Assembly: GCF_018687715.1 (NCBI RefSeq)
Contig: NC_056755.1
Location: forward strand, 21,159,501 to 21,223,500
Direction: 5' to 3'
Length of the DNA: 64,000 nucleotides
Source of the DNA: Carya illinoinensis
Lineage: Eukaryota; Streptophyta; Magnoliopsida; Fagales; Juglandaceae
The position numbers and the translations under genes are program-made. Below the pieces are notes generated by a model. It was given only the letters and a program-made list of their open reading frames with translations. It searched no databases and was not told where the DNA came from. Every line of letters starts with the position of its first letter. Within the stretch, counting starts at the first letter, position 1. Shown in pieces: positions 47,666 through 58,790 of this stretch.

Positions 47666-49067
47666 TGTTGCCCAGATGACTAACACAAGAGGGGGGTGAA
47701 TTGAGTTGTATTAAAACAATAACAATTATAAATCAAATATATAATATAAAATATAAACAAAATATGAAATAACAATAAATATAAAGAGTAAGGGTAAGAG
47801 AGAAGCAAACTCAGTATGTTAACGAGGTTCGGCCTCATGCCTACGTCCTCGCCTCAAGCTATCCCTTAAGGATTCCCAAATTCACTATTCAACCTCCTTC
47901 AGCTGGAGATAGAAACCTATTACACCTTTGAACAACACCGCTACAAAGGATCCGTGTAGAACACCCTCTACACTTGCAATCACCTTAGACATGGTGATTC
48001 AACTATTCCACGTGTAAAATACTTTCTACACGCACAAGGGTTATACACACCATTTTTCTGATACAAGAGCTGATAGTGGGTAGGTTATCAGAAAACACTT
48101 CTCAATGAGTGAAATAAGAACAATACAGCGCAAACTATATCTCTCAAAATGAACAAGGATTAAGGCTCAATGCTTAGAGAAGAGAGAATGAAAGCTTTGA
48201 ATGAATGTTGTATGCTCTGGATGTTGTAAATGTGAAGCTCTCAAATGATCTATTTATAGGCATATGAGACTTCATATTCAAATTTTAAAAGATTCACATG
48301 TCAAAGACAACATCATTCACTTTTTCAAAAAAATCAAACATAATCTTTTACTTTTGGCATATGACAAAAGGAGCACACATTCCTTTTCAAAAAATTCAAA
48401 ACTAATCTTTTACTTTTTGCATATGACAAAAGGAGCACACTTTCTTTTTTAAAAAATTCAAACCTAATCTTTTACTTTTTGCATATGACAAAAGGAGCAT
48501 ACTTTACTTTTCAAAAATTCAAACAAAATCATCTACCTTTTGTATAAGTCTAAAAAAGCATCAATCACTTTTGAAAATATTCAAATAAAACATGCATATG
48601 TGAAAGATGACAATCAATCATCTTTAATATTTTCAAAGTTCAACCCTTTAATCAAGACATGCACATGTAAAAGATGACAATGAATCATCTTTAATATTTT
48701 CAAAGTTCAGCCCTTTAATCAAGGCATGCACATGTAAAAGATGACAATCAATCATCTTTCAAAATTTTTAAATTTAATTTTCAAAAATATTCATGCACAT
48801 GTGGAAAATGTATTTTAATACTTTATGATAAAATATTAATTTTGAGCATTAATCCTAATTTTGAATTTTAAGAGATTTACAACATTACTCTATGACTTTA
48901 ATATGAACTTGTTTCCTTCTTGCTCATACTTGGTTCTTTGATGTGTTTGACTCCATTGTGTGGACAAGTTGAGTTTGAAACTCCTTTATTTTTTGAATTC
49001 ATTTGTTATCATCAAAATCTATGTGTAAATTTATAATCACATGAAACTTTAAACCTCGGGTTCAACA
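47666..49067 (-). repeat. 5' LTR of the copia element
   Basis: 1402 bp, partner of 40210-41614, with TGTTG...CAACA ends and both internal tandem arrays. Confidence 0.95.
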
Positions 49068-49513
49068 GTGGCAAACTAGAAGGTGCTAGGTGTGTGGAGG
49101 GCTTGTTCTTGGTTTTCCCTAGGAGATCTTGTCATAAGATGCTTCTAGAAGGCTTCTAGCATGAGTGAGAAGTGGCACCTCCACTAGGGTTGGCGTGTAA
49201 GCCTTCCCTTGGGTTTTCCAATACTCTTCTCTCCCCTTTAGCCTATTATCAAGACTAGATACAAAGTGTTCTCCATGTGTGACACATGGCACTAGTGGTT
49301 AGGGTTTGAATCTTGGGCTAGAATCCAAATGGGCTTGGGTTTTCCTTAGGGGCTGAATCACACTAAGGGATTTTAGGGCTAAATTTCTCTTTTGGGCTCA
49401 AATCCACAATTAATCTTCTAAGGCTTATTCTTCCCTTAAATCACTAGGGACCCAATTACCAAGGCTTATAAAAATAAACTATGGCTCATGCTTCACCATA
49501 TAGGGTTATCACA

Positions 49514-50492
49514 AACAGTGTATCATTTATGTCATTGTATTTGAGGCCTTAGAGCACCTCATTGGATTAGGCAAAGGTAAATTTAACTTTGGCTAATATG
49601 ACATGTTTTGCCTTTCGCCTATTTCATTCAATACTTATTCCCATATTAGATTGAACATCTACTCTCTATAGAATAATAAAATATTATTAATTTAAGTTTT
49701 TTATTAAAATTATTTTTATCATATTTTATAGTTCTATCGATTATATGTTAATTAATGATCATATTCCAATTAATAATCATTTTTTTTATCCAAGACAGTT
49801 CTGTTGTTACTTGTTAAATTTATGTTTATCAGAGAAAAACACAAAACTCTTTCGGAACAAGACTCGTTTAGTTATGCAGTACATATGAGATATGATGAGA
49901 TGTTTTGTTAAAATTTAAATAAAATATTATTATAATATAACCTTTTAATATTAGTTTTATTTTGATATTTGAAAAAGTTGAATTGTTTATTATATTTTGT
50001 GTGAGAATTTGAAAAAGTTATAATGATTATATGAGATGGGAAGAGATAAGATAGTTTGGTTTTTGTTAACCAAACCAGCAAGTGTGGTAAAAGTTTCATA
50101 GAGGTTGACCCAATCCCCAACCACAAAGAGGATAACTAAAAGACGATCATGGTGGACCTTCTTGCTCACCAATGAATATGCATCTAATCCAGCAAGCACA
50201 ATGCTATGGATGACTTGTAAACACATTGAAGCAATCAAGTAGCTGCAAGAAATTAGAGCACAAAATAACACATTTACCTCTGTTAATAAATGGTGTTGAC
50301 AAAAGCAAAATGTTAAGGCATTAGTTTTAATGCTTATTGTCCCAAAAATGAATTCTCTCATCCAATTCCAGACGCCCGCCCAAACTTACCTTGAGCAGAT
50401 TTCAAGAGCTAATAAACTACAAAACCAATTAAAAAGTCAATCTTATAAAGAGCATACAATTCTCATGAGATTCTTGATGGAACATTAGAATG
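49514..50492. other. Intergenic stretch containing a MITE-like element
   Basis: AT-rich. Apart from the MITE-like element at 49866-50075 nothing is recognised; a 123-codon minus-strand frame (49990-50361) overlaps that element and has no family signature. Confidence 0.5.
49866..50075. mobile_element. MITE-like element, copy 2 (GTTTAGTT...AACCAAAC ends)
   Basis: Inverted ends GTTTAGTT and AACCAAAC, AT-rich, with internal GAAAAAGTTGAATTGTTTATTATATTT split over two phrases and GATGAGATG / GAGATGGG motifs. It shares phrases, in reverse orientation, with 20980-21130. Confidence 0.5.
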
Positions 50493-50497
50493 AAAAG
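50493..50497. repeat. Target-site duplication AAAAG of the solo LTR (left); partner at 58786-58790
   Basis: Perfect 5-bp match at the outer ends of the split solo LTR. Confidence 0.9.
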
Positions 50498-50748
50498 TGT
50501 GATGACCCGCTTTTACGTGTATTTTCACTGATGGAGTTTTTATTAATTTAATTAATATAGTAGTTCTTTTATTTTAAATTATTGTATTTTAAATTGGTTT
50601 TAATTTATTTGATGTGGTGTTTAATTTATTTTAGTCGTTTTATGTTTTTAAAATCGTTTTCGTCGGGTTAGTTTTTGGATTCCAGAAGTGAGGATTGGAC
50701 CTTATTTCTTTTCGTTTCTCTTTTTCTTTTTCCCTTTTTCTTTTTTCC

Positions 50749-50753
50749 TTTTT
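50749..50753. repeat. Target-site duplication TTTTT of copy C (left); partner at 56981-56985
   Basis: Five T on each side of copy C within a pyrimidine tract. The low complexity makes the exact boundary slightly uncertain. Confidence 0.75.
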
Positions 50754-52922
50754 TGTCATGACCCGCTTTTACGTGTTTTTTCACTGAAGTGTTGTTTTTA
50801 ATTTAATTAATATATTGGTTTATTTATTTTAAATTATTACGTTTTAAATTGGGTTTTATTTATTTGATGCGGTGTTTATTTTATTTAGTCGTTTTACGGT
50901 TTTTAATCTCGTTTTCGGCGGATCTGTTTTGTTTTCCGGAGTGAGGATTGGACCTCATTTCTTCTCTACATCTTTTCTTTTCCCTTTTTCCTTTTTCTTT
51001 TTGTCTCTTTCCTTTCCTTTTTCTTTTTTTCTTTTTTCTTTTTCCCTTCCTTTTTCCTCTCCCCTTCTCGCGCGTACCCCCCCGTTCGTCTCTCTCTCTC
51101 TCTCTCTCCTCTCCCACGCCGGAAGCTTCTTCTGCCCAGAACCACCGCCGCCGGCCACCGTGCAGCACAACACCCCCACCAAAATCTTCCCCTCCCTCCG
51201 ATGAACCACCCCACCAATTTTCGCTGCCATTCGGCCGGAAAAAGCCCAGCAAGCTGAGCGGATTTTGCTCCGATCTACCTCCGTCGCTCCACCTCCGGCC
51301 ACCACCTCTTCACCACTTCATCACCGACTCCTTGCCGTCCTAACCTACCCATTTCCGGCCTCTAACAGCCACCGGAACAGCTCCCACGAGCTAGTTTCCG
51401 TTTTGGGCATTTCGGCCCTTCCTTCGCCGTTTCCGCCGCCGCCACCCACGGCCAAACTCCACTTCCACTAGCTTCATAAACATTCTTAGACCCTTTCCCA
51501 TCAATCTCGAGCCTTGGTTTGTCCTCGTTCAAAAGTGGGTATTTTACAACCCACGGCCACAGTGAAATTTCACTGTTACGTTGCTTTCCTTCCGCCGTTT
51601 GCAACGCCACGTGTTTTCTAAAAATACCATATAGTGTTGTAAGTATTTTTTAAACTCTACTTTTAGATTTAAATATATTTTTCTCATTCAATAAATTAGG
51701 TGTTGTTGGTTGGCTGATTCCGGACTGAGTCCGAGGAGTTCGGGGGTCGGATGGATTGAGGACAAAGTGCTTGGTTTTGGTTGTTTGTGATTGCTTGATT
51801 TTTTGACCCATGAGACGTGAGTTGCATATTGTGTTTATGTGCATTTTTTTTAATCGAGAAAATCTTGTTTTATTGGCGTAAATGGTTTTTGGGTGTGTGT
51901 GTCTCACGACCCCAAGCCGGGATGGGTTATTATCTCGGTGGAGCTCCTCTGGTCACTCAGGAGTGGATAATACTGAGTGACATCACTTGGGTTGTCGCAA
52001 GGCGACGACCGGATGGCACGTTACGGTAACGCTGTCGTGACGACTCCGTGGTCCCTAGAGTGGCGGGGACTAGAGGATGGCCTGGCCAGGTACGCGCAGG
52101 GCGCGAGTCTGGGCATCACTCATTTAGGTGTCACATGCGTAGTCGTTACCTGCAGTGTGGCATAGAGCCAGGGTGTGCGGGTGATCCCTAGGGGAGATCA
52201 TGGTGCATGGATAACCGGATTGTTTTTATGGTTTTCGGATGTGGGCCATTTTCTGGGAAAATGGCGAGGTTTGGTTTTCGAGGCTTCTGATCCATTTTCT
52301 GGGAAAATTGTAGTTTGGGCCATTATCTGGGATAATGGCTAGGATGTACTGAGGCTTCTGATCCATTTTCTGGGAAAATGGTGGTTTGGGCCATTATCTG
52401 GGATAATGGCGAGGCTTGGTTTTAAGGATATGTTTTTGTGGGCCAAATGGGTTTTTGGCGTGCGTGGGAAAAATTATGGTTTTATGGCACATGTGCATTG
52501 GGTTTTATTTCATGCATATTGTTTGAGTTTTATATATTTTTATCTAGTGGTGTTTGGAGTTTACTTACCTGCGGTACCATTTTTGGTTCCGTAGATTTTG
52601 GTGCAGAGATCGAGGATGATGAGGAGGAGGCTAAGCCCGAGGATGTGACTCCGCCGGGGTGCTGATGTTATGTTTTGTATTTGGTTTAAAATTATGTTTG
52701 TGATTTGTAATATTTATTTACATATGTTTTCAATAGCTTTGTATTAAACAAGAAAAATTATGGTACTTAGTTATTGACTTTGCCTTTCGCTGCGTATTTC
52801 TCGTGCACATTCGTCGCTTATACACACACTTGGCACATGTCGATAGGGTGATGACCCGTGATGTCATCATCCGGACGTCTCGATTTCTCTGTGTTCGTGC
52901 ATGGGGATTTGGGGGCGTCACA
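50754..52922 (+). repeat. 5' LTR of copy C
   Basis: Starts TGTCATGACCCGC (third base pair changed from the usual TGTGATG) and ends GGGGGCGTCACA. It contains a pyrimidine tract (50965-51115), palindromic CCATTTTC/GAAAATGG and CCATTATC/GATAATGG units (52247-52412), and the acidic ORF tail ending at 52665. Confidence 0.95.
52247..52412 (+). repeat. Array of short hairpin motifs in the copy C 5' LTR
   Basis: Alternating palindromes CCATTTTCTGGGAAAATGG and CCATTATCTGGGATAATGG (8-bp arms around TGG), about five units including one mutated unit. Equivalents occur at 56296-56470, 58168-58270, 1084-1167 and 7351-7443. Confidence 0.85.
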
Positions 52923-52924
52923 GG

Positions 52925-52936
52925 TGGTATCAGAGC
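52925..52936 (+). other. Primer-binding site of copy C (initiator tRNA-Met)
   Basis: TGGTATCAGAGC two bases after the LTR end, an exact initiator-Met complement. Confidence 0.95.
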
Positions 52937-53214
52937 GGTTTGGCTCTGGGTAAAACCACATGTCCCGTAGGTAGTACCAGAATGTTTTTAAGGTTGTGTT
53001 TTAAAAATTTATGTTAAGTAAAGTTGCTATTTGATTTGTTTTATTTGTTTGAGCTTGTTTGCTTGTTTTTATTTATTTAGTTATGTTTTTGCAAGCTGGT
53101 TTCTTTTTGTTTCTTGTTATGTGGTGTTGGTCTTTGGTTTTTGTTTTTGTTTGTTGTTGGTTTTATTTGTTTTTGTTTTCTTAAAGGGGGTCAAAGGTTG
53201 TGGTGGCAGAAAAA

Positions 53215-53700
53215 ATGGTGAGACCAAGGAAATCTACTCAGGAGCCATGGGACAATGCATCAAGAGATGACTCCATAGCCCAAGCAATATGGCAGATGAC
53301 GGAGTTTATGCAGCAGAATTTTAGGCCACAACAGACAGGGCCTTGGCCACAACAAGAGGGTCCCTGGTCGCCACAAGGAGGGCCTTGTCCGCAACAAGGA
53401 GGACTTTGGCCGCAACCAGGAGGTCCTTGGCCACATCAAGGATGGCCTTGGCTATACCTGGGAGGATCTAGTAGTATGGTACAAGCCGGATGCACCTATG
53501 AGCGCTTTCTGGCGCATAGGACTCCACACTTCACTGGAGAAGAGGATCCACTTTAAGCTGGAAAGTGGATCAAGGACTTGGAAAGAACTTTTGAGGTGTG
53601 TGGTTGCGCCGAGGCACAACAAGTACTCTACGCCAGCTATCTGTTGCAAGGCACCGCTTCTGATTGGTGGGATACCAAGTGGGTGATGCTGGAAGCAGAA
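53215..53700 (+). pseudogene. Truncated gag of copy C
   Basis: Starts MVRPRKSTQEPWDN at 53215, followed by a Pro/Gly/Gln-rich segment and the capsid start (YERFLAHRTPHFTG). A TAA (about 53554) interrupts it. The same frame continues recognisably to VMLEAE at about 53700, where the sequence jumps directly into RT. The zinc knuckle is absent. Confidence 0.85.
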
Positions 53701-55754
53701 TTGCTCGCCTATCCGGACCTCTCACAGCTTTGACTCGGAAGAATGCAGAATTTGTTTGGTCAGATAAGTGTGAGAGAAGCTTCCAAGAATTGAAGAGCAG
53801 GTTGACGACGGCACTAGTGTTAGCGCTTCCAGAACTGCATAAGCCATTCGTAGTCTTCAGCGATGCGTCTAAATTCGGTTTGGATTGTGTCCTTATGCAG
53901 GAAGGACAAGTTGTTACCTATGCATCTTGTCAGCTAAAGGACCATGAGAAGAATTATCCGACGCACGATTTGGAATTGGCTGCGATTGTTTTTGCTCTCA
54001 AGATCTGGCGGCACTTTTTGTACGGGGAAGCTTGTGAGATATACGCCGATCACAAGAGCTTAAAGCACTTGTTTTCCCATAAAAAATCTGAACATGAGGC
54101 AGAGGTGATGGCTAGAGCTAATCAGTGACTACCAGTGTGAGATCAAGTACCATCCGGGGAAGGCAAATATAGTTGCTGATGCTTTGAGCCAAAAATCGCA
54201 CTTGGAAGATGAAGCCGAGCCGTCGGAATTGGATTCTTTGCTTTGTGGGATGAGAAGGCTCCTTATGGAAAGTTCACAGCAAGACGAGATTTTATCTTCA
54301 GTTCTTGATATTCGGGTAACTGATTTTGAGGAATTGACGACTCTTCAAAGGAAGGATCCGAAGCTGCTGAATATCAGAAAAAGAGTCAGAAAATCTCGAG
54401 GGCCGTTGTACTATAGTATGAATAAAGATGGAATACTTCGGTTCCAAGATCGCAGAGTGGTCCCCAAAGATTCAAAATTCAAGGAGCGGATCATGGCAGA
54501 AGCTCATGCGGCCCCTTATTCAGTTCATCCCGGCAGTACGAAGATGTACCGGGACTTGAAGAAAAATTATTGATGGGATGGAATGAAGAGGGATATTGCC
54601 TTGTATGTTGAGAAATGCCACACATACCGTTAAGTCAAGGCCGAGCATCAAAGACCCGCTGGTATGCTCCAACCCCTCCCTATTCCTGAGTGGAAATGGG
54701 ATGACATCACGATAGACTTTGTAGTGGGCTTGCCGAGGACGCCTAGTGGGAAAAATTCTGTTTGGGTGATTGTTGACCGATTAACGAAGAGTGCTCATTT
54801 CTTGCCTGTTAATAACACCAATTCCTTGGGTAAGTTGACACGCTTGCATGTGAAAGAAATAGTGTGGCTGCATGGCATACCAAAGAGTATAGTGTCGGAT
54901 CAAGACCCAAGGTTCACGTCCCAGTTCTGGAAGAGTTTGCAGGCAACTTTGGGTACTAAGTTGAAGTTCAGTACTGCTTACCACCCACAGACAGACAGCC
55001 AATCAGAGCGCACCATTCAGACCCTTGAAGACATGTCGCGAGCATGTGTCATGGAATTTCAAGGGAGTTGGGAAAACCATTTGCCGCTCATAGAGTTTGC
55101 ATATAATAACAGCTTCCATACGACCATTCAGATGGCTCCCTATGAAGCTCTTTACGGGAGAAAGTGCAGATCGCCCTTGTGTTGGGATGAAGTCGGGAGA
55201 GTAAGATAATTGGACCCGAAATAATTCAAGAGATGCAAAGCCAAGTTCAGATCATCAGGGATAAAATGGCGGCAGCTCAAAGTCGTCAGAAAAGCTACGC
55301 TGATACCAGGAGGAGAGAGTTATCGTTTGAAGAAGGTGATTGGGTTTATCTCAAAGTCTCTCCCATGAAAGGTGTTAAGTGTTTTGGTAAGAAGAGGAAA
55401 CTGGATCCGAGGTATGTCGGCCCTTTTCAGATTCTGGAGAAGGTAGAGTCCGTCGCCTATAGAGTTGCTTTGCCAGAGTATTTTGGGGATATTCATGATG
55501 TCTTCCACGTATCGTCATTGAAGAAGAGCTTTGGACAACAAGAGGCACGCTTTGTCAACCTAGAGAGTATTCAGTTGCAACTGGATCTCACTTATGAGGT
55601 TGTTCCGTCACAGATCATGGATTGGAAGGAGCAACAGTTGAGGTCCAAGACGATACATTTGGTTAAGGTAGCATGGGGAGATCCGTTAGCTCAAGACTTC
55701 TCTTGGAAGCGAGTAGCGGACATGAGGGAACAATACCCATACTTGTTTGAGTAA
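53701..55754 (+). pseudogene. Truncated pol of copy C (end of RT to chromodomain)
   Basis: Begins at the RT end ([18 protein letters not shown]), then RNase H ([26 protein letters not shown]), integrase (54560-55200, with stops in the zinc finger near 54570 and 54632; [24 protein letters not shown]), a frameshift near 55205, GPY/F (55315-55440) and a chromodomain ending YPYLFE at 55754. Protease and most of RT are deleted. The encoded parts remain close to copy B. Confidence 0.9.
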
Positions 55755-55857
55755 AGATGGTACGTTTCTTAATCTTGGTCACAGATAGTTTATGTGATTT
55801 TATGTGGCTTGTTTTAAGTTGGTGGTTGATCTTGCAAATTTCGAGGACAAAATTGTT

Positions 55858-55872
55858 TTAAGGGGGGGAGGA
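55858..55872 (+). other. Polypurine tract of copy C
   Basis: TTAAGGGGGGGAGGA directly before the 3' LTR start at 55873. Confidence 0.9.
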
Positions 55873-56980
55873 TGTGATGACCCGCTTTTACGTGTTCTTT
55901 CACTGAATTGTTGTTTTTAATTTAATTAATATATTAGTTTATTTATTTTAAATTATTGCGTTTTAAATTGGATTTTATTTATTTGATGCGGTGTTTATTT
56001 TATTTAGTCATTTTATGGTTTTTAATCTCGTTTTTGGCGGATCTGTTTTATTTTTCGGAGTGAGGATTGGATCGCACGATACGGTAACGCTGTCGTGACG
56101 ACTCCGTGGTCGCTAGAGTGGCGGGGACTAGAGGATGGCCTGGCCAGGTATGCGCAGGGCGCGAGTCTTGGCATCACTCATTTAGGTGTCACATGCGTAG
56201 TCGTTACCTGCGGTGTGGCACAGAGCCAGGGTGTACGGGTGATCCCTAGGGGAGATCATGGTGCATGCATAACCGGATTGTTTTTATGGTTTTCGGATGT
56301 GGGCCATTTTCTAGAAAAATGGCAAGGTTTGGTTTTCGAGGCTTCTGATCCATTTTCTGGAAAAATGGTGGTTTGGGCCATTATCTGGGATAATGGCGAG
56401 GATGTACTGAGGCTTCCGATCCATTTTCTGGGAAAATGGTGGTTTGGGCCATTATCTGGGATAATGGCGAGGCTTGGTTTTAAGGATATGTTTTTGTGGG
56501 CCAAATGGGTTGTTGGCGTGTGTGGGAAAAATTATGGTTTTATGGCGCATGTACATTGGGTTTTATTTCATGCATATTGTTTGAGTTTTATATGTTTTTA
56601 TCTAGTGGTGTTTGGAGTTTACTTACCTGCGGCACCATTTTTGGTACCGTAGATTTTGGTGCAGAGATAGAGGATGATGAGGAGGAGGCTAAGCTCGAGG
56701 ATGCGGCTCCGCCAGGGTGCTGATGTTATGTTTTGTATTTGGTTTAAAATTATGTTTGTGATTTGTAATATTTATTTACGTATGTTTTAAATAGCTTTGT
56801 ATTAAACAAGAAAAATTCTGGTACTTAGTTATTAACTTTGCCTTTCGCTGCGTGTTTCTCGTGCACATTCGTCGCTTATACGCACACTTCGCACACGTCG
56901 ATAGGGTGATGACCCGTGATGTCATCATCTGGATGTCTCGATTTCCCCCTGTTTGTGCGTGGGGATTTGGGGGCGTCACA
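55873..56980 (+). repeat. 3' LTR of copy C, internally deleted by about 1.06 kb
   Basis: Colinear with the 5' LTR up to GAGGATTGG (56070, equivalent to 50951), then resumes at the sequence equivalent to about 52011. The junction shares GGAT with both sides. The pyrimidine tract and the central LTR section are missing. Confidence 0.92.
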
Positions 56981-58790
56981 TTTTTCATTTTCTTCTTTTC
57001 TTCTTTATTTCTTTTTCTTTTCTTCTTCTTTTTCCTCCTCTCCCGCGCGTTACTTCTCTCTTCCCTCTCTCCCATCGCCAGTCTGTCCACAGCCTAGAAC
57101 TGCTGCCGCCGGCGTGGCCGACACCTCCCAGCCAGAAAAACTCCCCTCCGGCCGGTGAACACCCCCGCCAAAAATCACCTCCATCCGAGCCGCCGATCAC
57201 CACCTAGAGCACATTTAAGCCGCACGGCTTTTTGCCATTTTCGGCGCCATCGCTCCACCTTCGGCCACTACCTCTTTACCACTTCTTCCCATACCTCTTG
57301 CCATCCTAACCCACCCATTTTTGGCCCCGATCTGTTGTCGGAGTAGCTCCCACGAGCTCAACTCCGTTCAACCCCTTTTTGCACTTCCACCGCCGTTTTC
57401 ACCGCCACCCACGGCTAAAACTCACTTCCTTTATCTTCATAAACATCCCTAGACCATTCTCTATCAATTTCGTGTCTTGGTTTGTCCTCGTTCAAAAGTG
57501 CGTAATTTACTACCCAATTACCCACGGCCACAGTGTAAAATGCACTGTTACGTTGCTTTTCCTCTGCCGTTTGCAACGTCGTAAGCTTTCAAAAAATACC
57601 TTATAGCACTGTAAGTATTTTCCACACTCTACTTTTAGATTTAAATATATTATGCTCTTACAATAATTATTCGGGGGTCAGATGGATGAGGACGGAGTTG
57701 CTTGGTTTGGTTGTTTTTGTGATTGGTTGGTTATTTGTGCCTTGAGGTTGCATTTACATGGTACATTCACGTGCATTTTATTTAAATTGAGAAAATCTGG
57801 TTTTATTCGTGTAAATGGATTTTCAGGTGCATGTGTATCACGACCCCAAGCCGGGATGAGATATTATCTCGGTGGAGCTCCTTTGGTCACTCGGGAGTGG
57901 ATAATACTAAGTGACATCCCAGCGACAACCGGATCGCACGATACGGTAACCCTGTCATGTCGACTCTGTGGTCCCTAGAGTGGCGGGGACTAGAGGATGG
58001 CCTGGTTCAGGGACGCGCTGGGCGCGAGTACTGGGCATCGCTCGTTTAGGTGTCACACGCGTTGACGTTACCTCTGGTGTGGGACAAGAGCCAGAGTGTG
58101 CGGATGATCCCTAGGGGAGATCATGGTGCATGCAATAATTGGATCGGTTTTATGGTTTTGGTTACGGGCCATTTTCTGGGAAAATGACGAGGTTTTGTTT
58201 GAGGCTATGTGATCCATTTTCTGGAAAAATGGTGGTTTATTGATTTGGGCCATTATCTGGGATAATGGCGAGGGCTGGTTTTAAAGGTTATGTTTTTGGG
58301 CCAAATGGAATTTTGGCGTGCATGGAAAATTTGGTTTTTGTGGGACATGTGCATTTGCATTCTTTCATGCATATTGTTGAGTTTAATATGTTTTTATCTT
58401 GTAGCGTTTGGATCTTTACTTACCTGCGGCACCATTTTTGGTACCGTAGATTTTGATGCAGAGATCGAGGAGGAGGAGGAGGCTGAGCCCGAGGAGGTGG
58501 CTCCGCCGGAGTATTGATTTGAGAGTTTATGCTTTGTAGTTGGTTTTGAAATGATATTTGTGGTTTGTAATATTTTATTATGTATATTTTGAACAGCTTT
58601 ATATTAAAATAAGAAAAATTCTGGTACTTAGTTATGAGACTTTTGCTATCTGCTGCGTGTTTCTTTTTGCACATTTGTTGCTTATACACACACTTGACAC
58701 TTGGCGATAGAGTGGTGACCCATGTTGTCATCATCCAGACGTCTCGATTTTTCCGTATCCATACATGGGATTTGGAGGCGTCACAAAAAG

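Larger units (their letters stand above)
40210..49067 (-). mobile_element. SIRE/Maximus-like Ty1/copia element, full length
   Basis: 8858 bp with 1.4-kb LTRs, initiator-Met primer site, polypurine tract and a perfect GTGGC duplication. The domain order gag-protease-integrase-RT-RNase H is Ty1/copia. The Gag with CYKCNKPGHIKPDCP, long LTRs and a long 3' region between pol and LTR (about 1.6 kb) point to the SIRE lineage. Pol is broken by a few stops. Instead of a sense env-like ORF, the 3' region carries two antisense ORFs. Confidence 0.92.
27691..49513 (-). mobile_element. Old solo LTR of about 3.5 kb, split by two nested retrotransposons
   Basis: Starts TGTGGCACCCCCAGC at 27691 and ends GGGTTATCACA at 49513. 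Flanks are AACAT (27686-27690) and AACAG (49514-49518), a 5-bp duplication with one mismatch. Removing the two inserts with their own perfect duplications (29381-38775 and 40210-49067) leaves about 3.5 kb without ORFs, primer site or polypurine tract. The TGTGATAACCC terminus (minus strand) resembles the TGTGATGACCC start of copies A-C, so it probably belongs to a related gypsy family. Being an undivided element rather than a solo LTR cannot be excluded. Confidence 0.6.
50754..56980 (+). mobile_element. Copy C: internally deleted Tekay-like element inserted in a solo LTR of its own family
   Basis: It has a 5' LTR (2169 bp), primer site, fused gag/pol remnant, polypurine tract and a shortened 3' LTR (1108 bp). 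Total length is about 6.2 kb against 9.4 kb for copy B. It was inserted into the pyrimidine tract of the older LTR with a TTTTT duplication. Confidence 0.92.
50498..58785 (+). mobile_element. Solo LTR of the copy A/B/C family, split by copy C
   Basis: The first part 50498-50753 starts TGTGATGACCCGC and stops in a pyrimidine tract. The second part 56981-58785 resumes in a pyrimidine tract and ends GGAGGCGTCACA. Together they make one LTR of about 2.06 kb, flanked by a perfect AAAAG duplication, so the rest of that element was lost by LTR-LTR recombination before copy C inserted. It retains the acidic ORF tail (about 58445-58517) and palindromic motifs (about 58168-58270). Confidence 0.9.

Noticed and set aside
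49990..50361. 123-codon minus-strand ORF as a gene
   Set aside because: Overlaps the MITE-like element and intergenic AT-rich DNA; no domain signature.
52925..52936. tRNA-like TGGTATCAGAGC sequence as a tRNA gene fragment
   Set aside because: It is the retroelement primer-binding site, placed exactly after the LTR; no cloverleaf around it.
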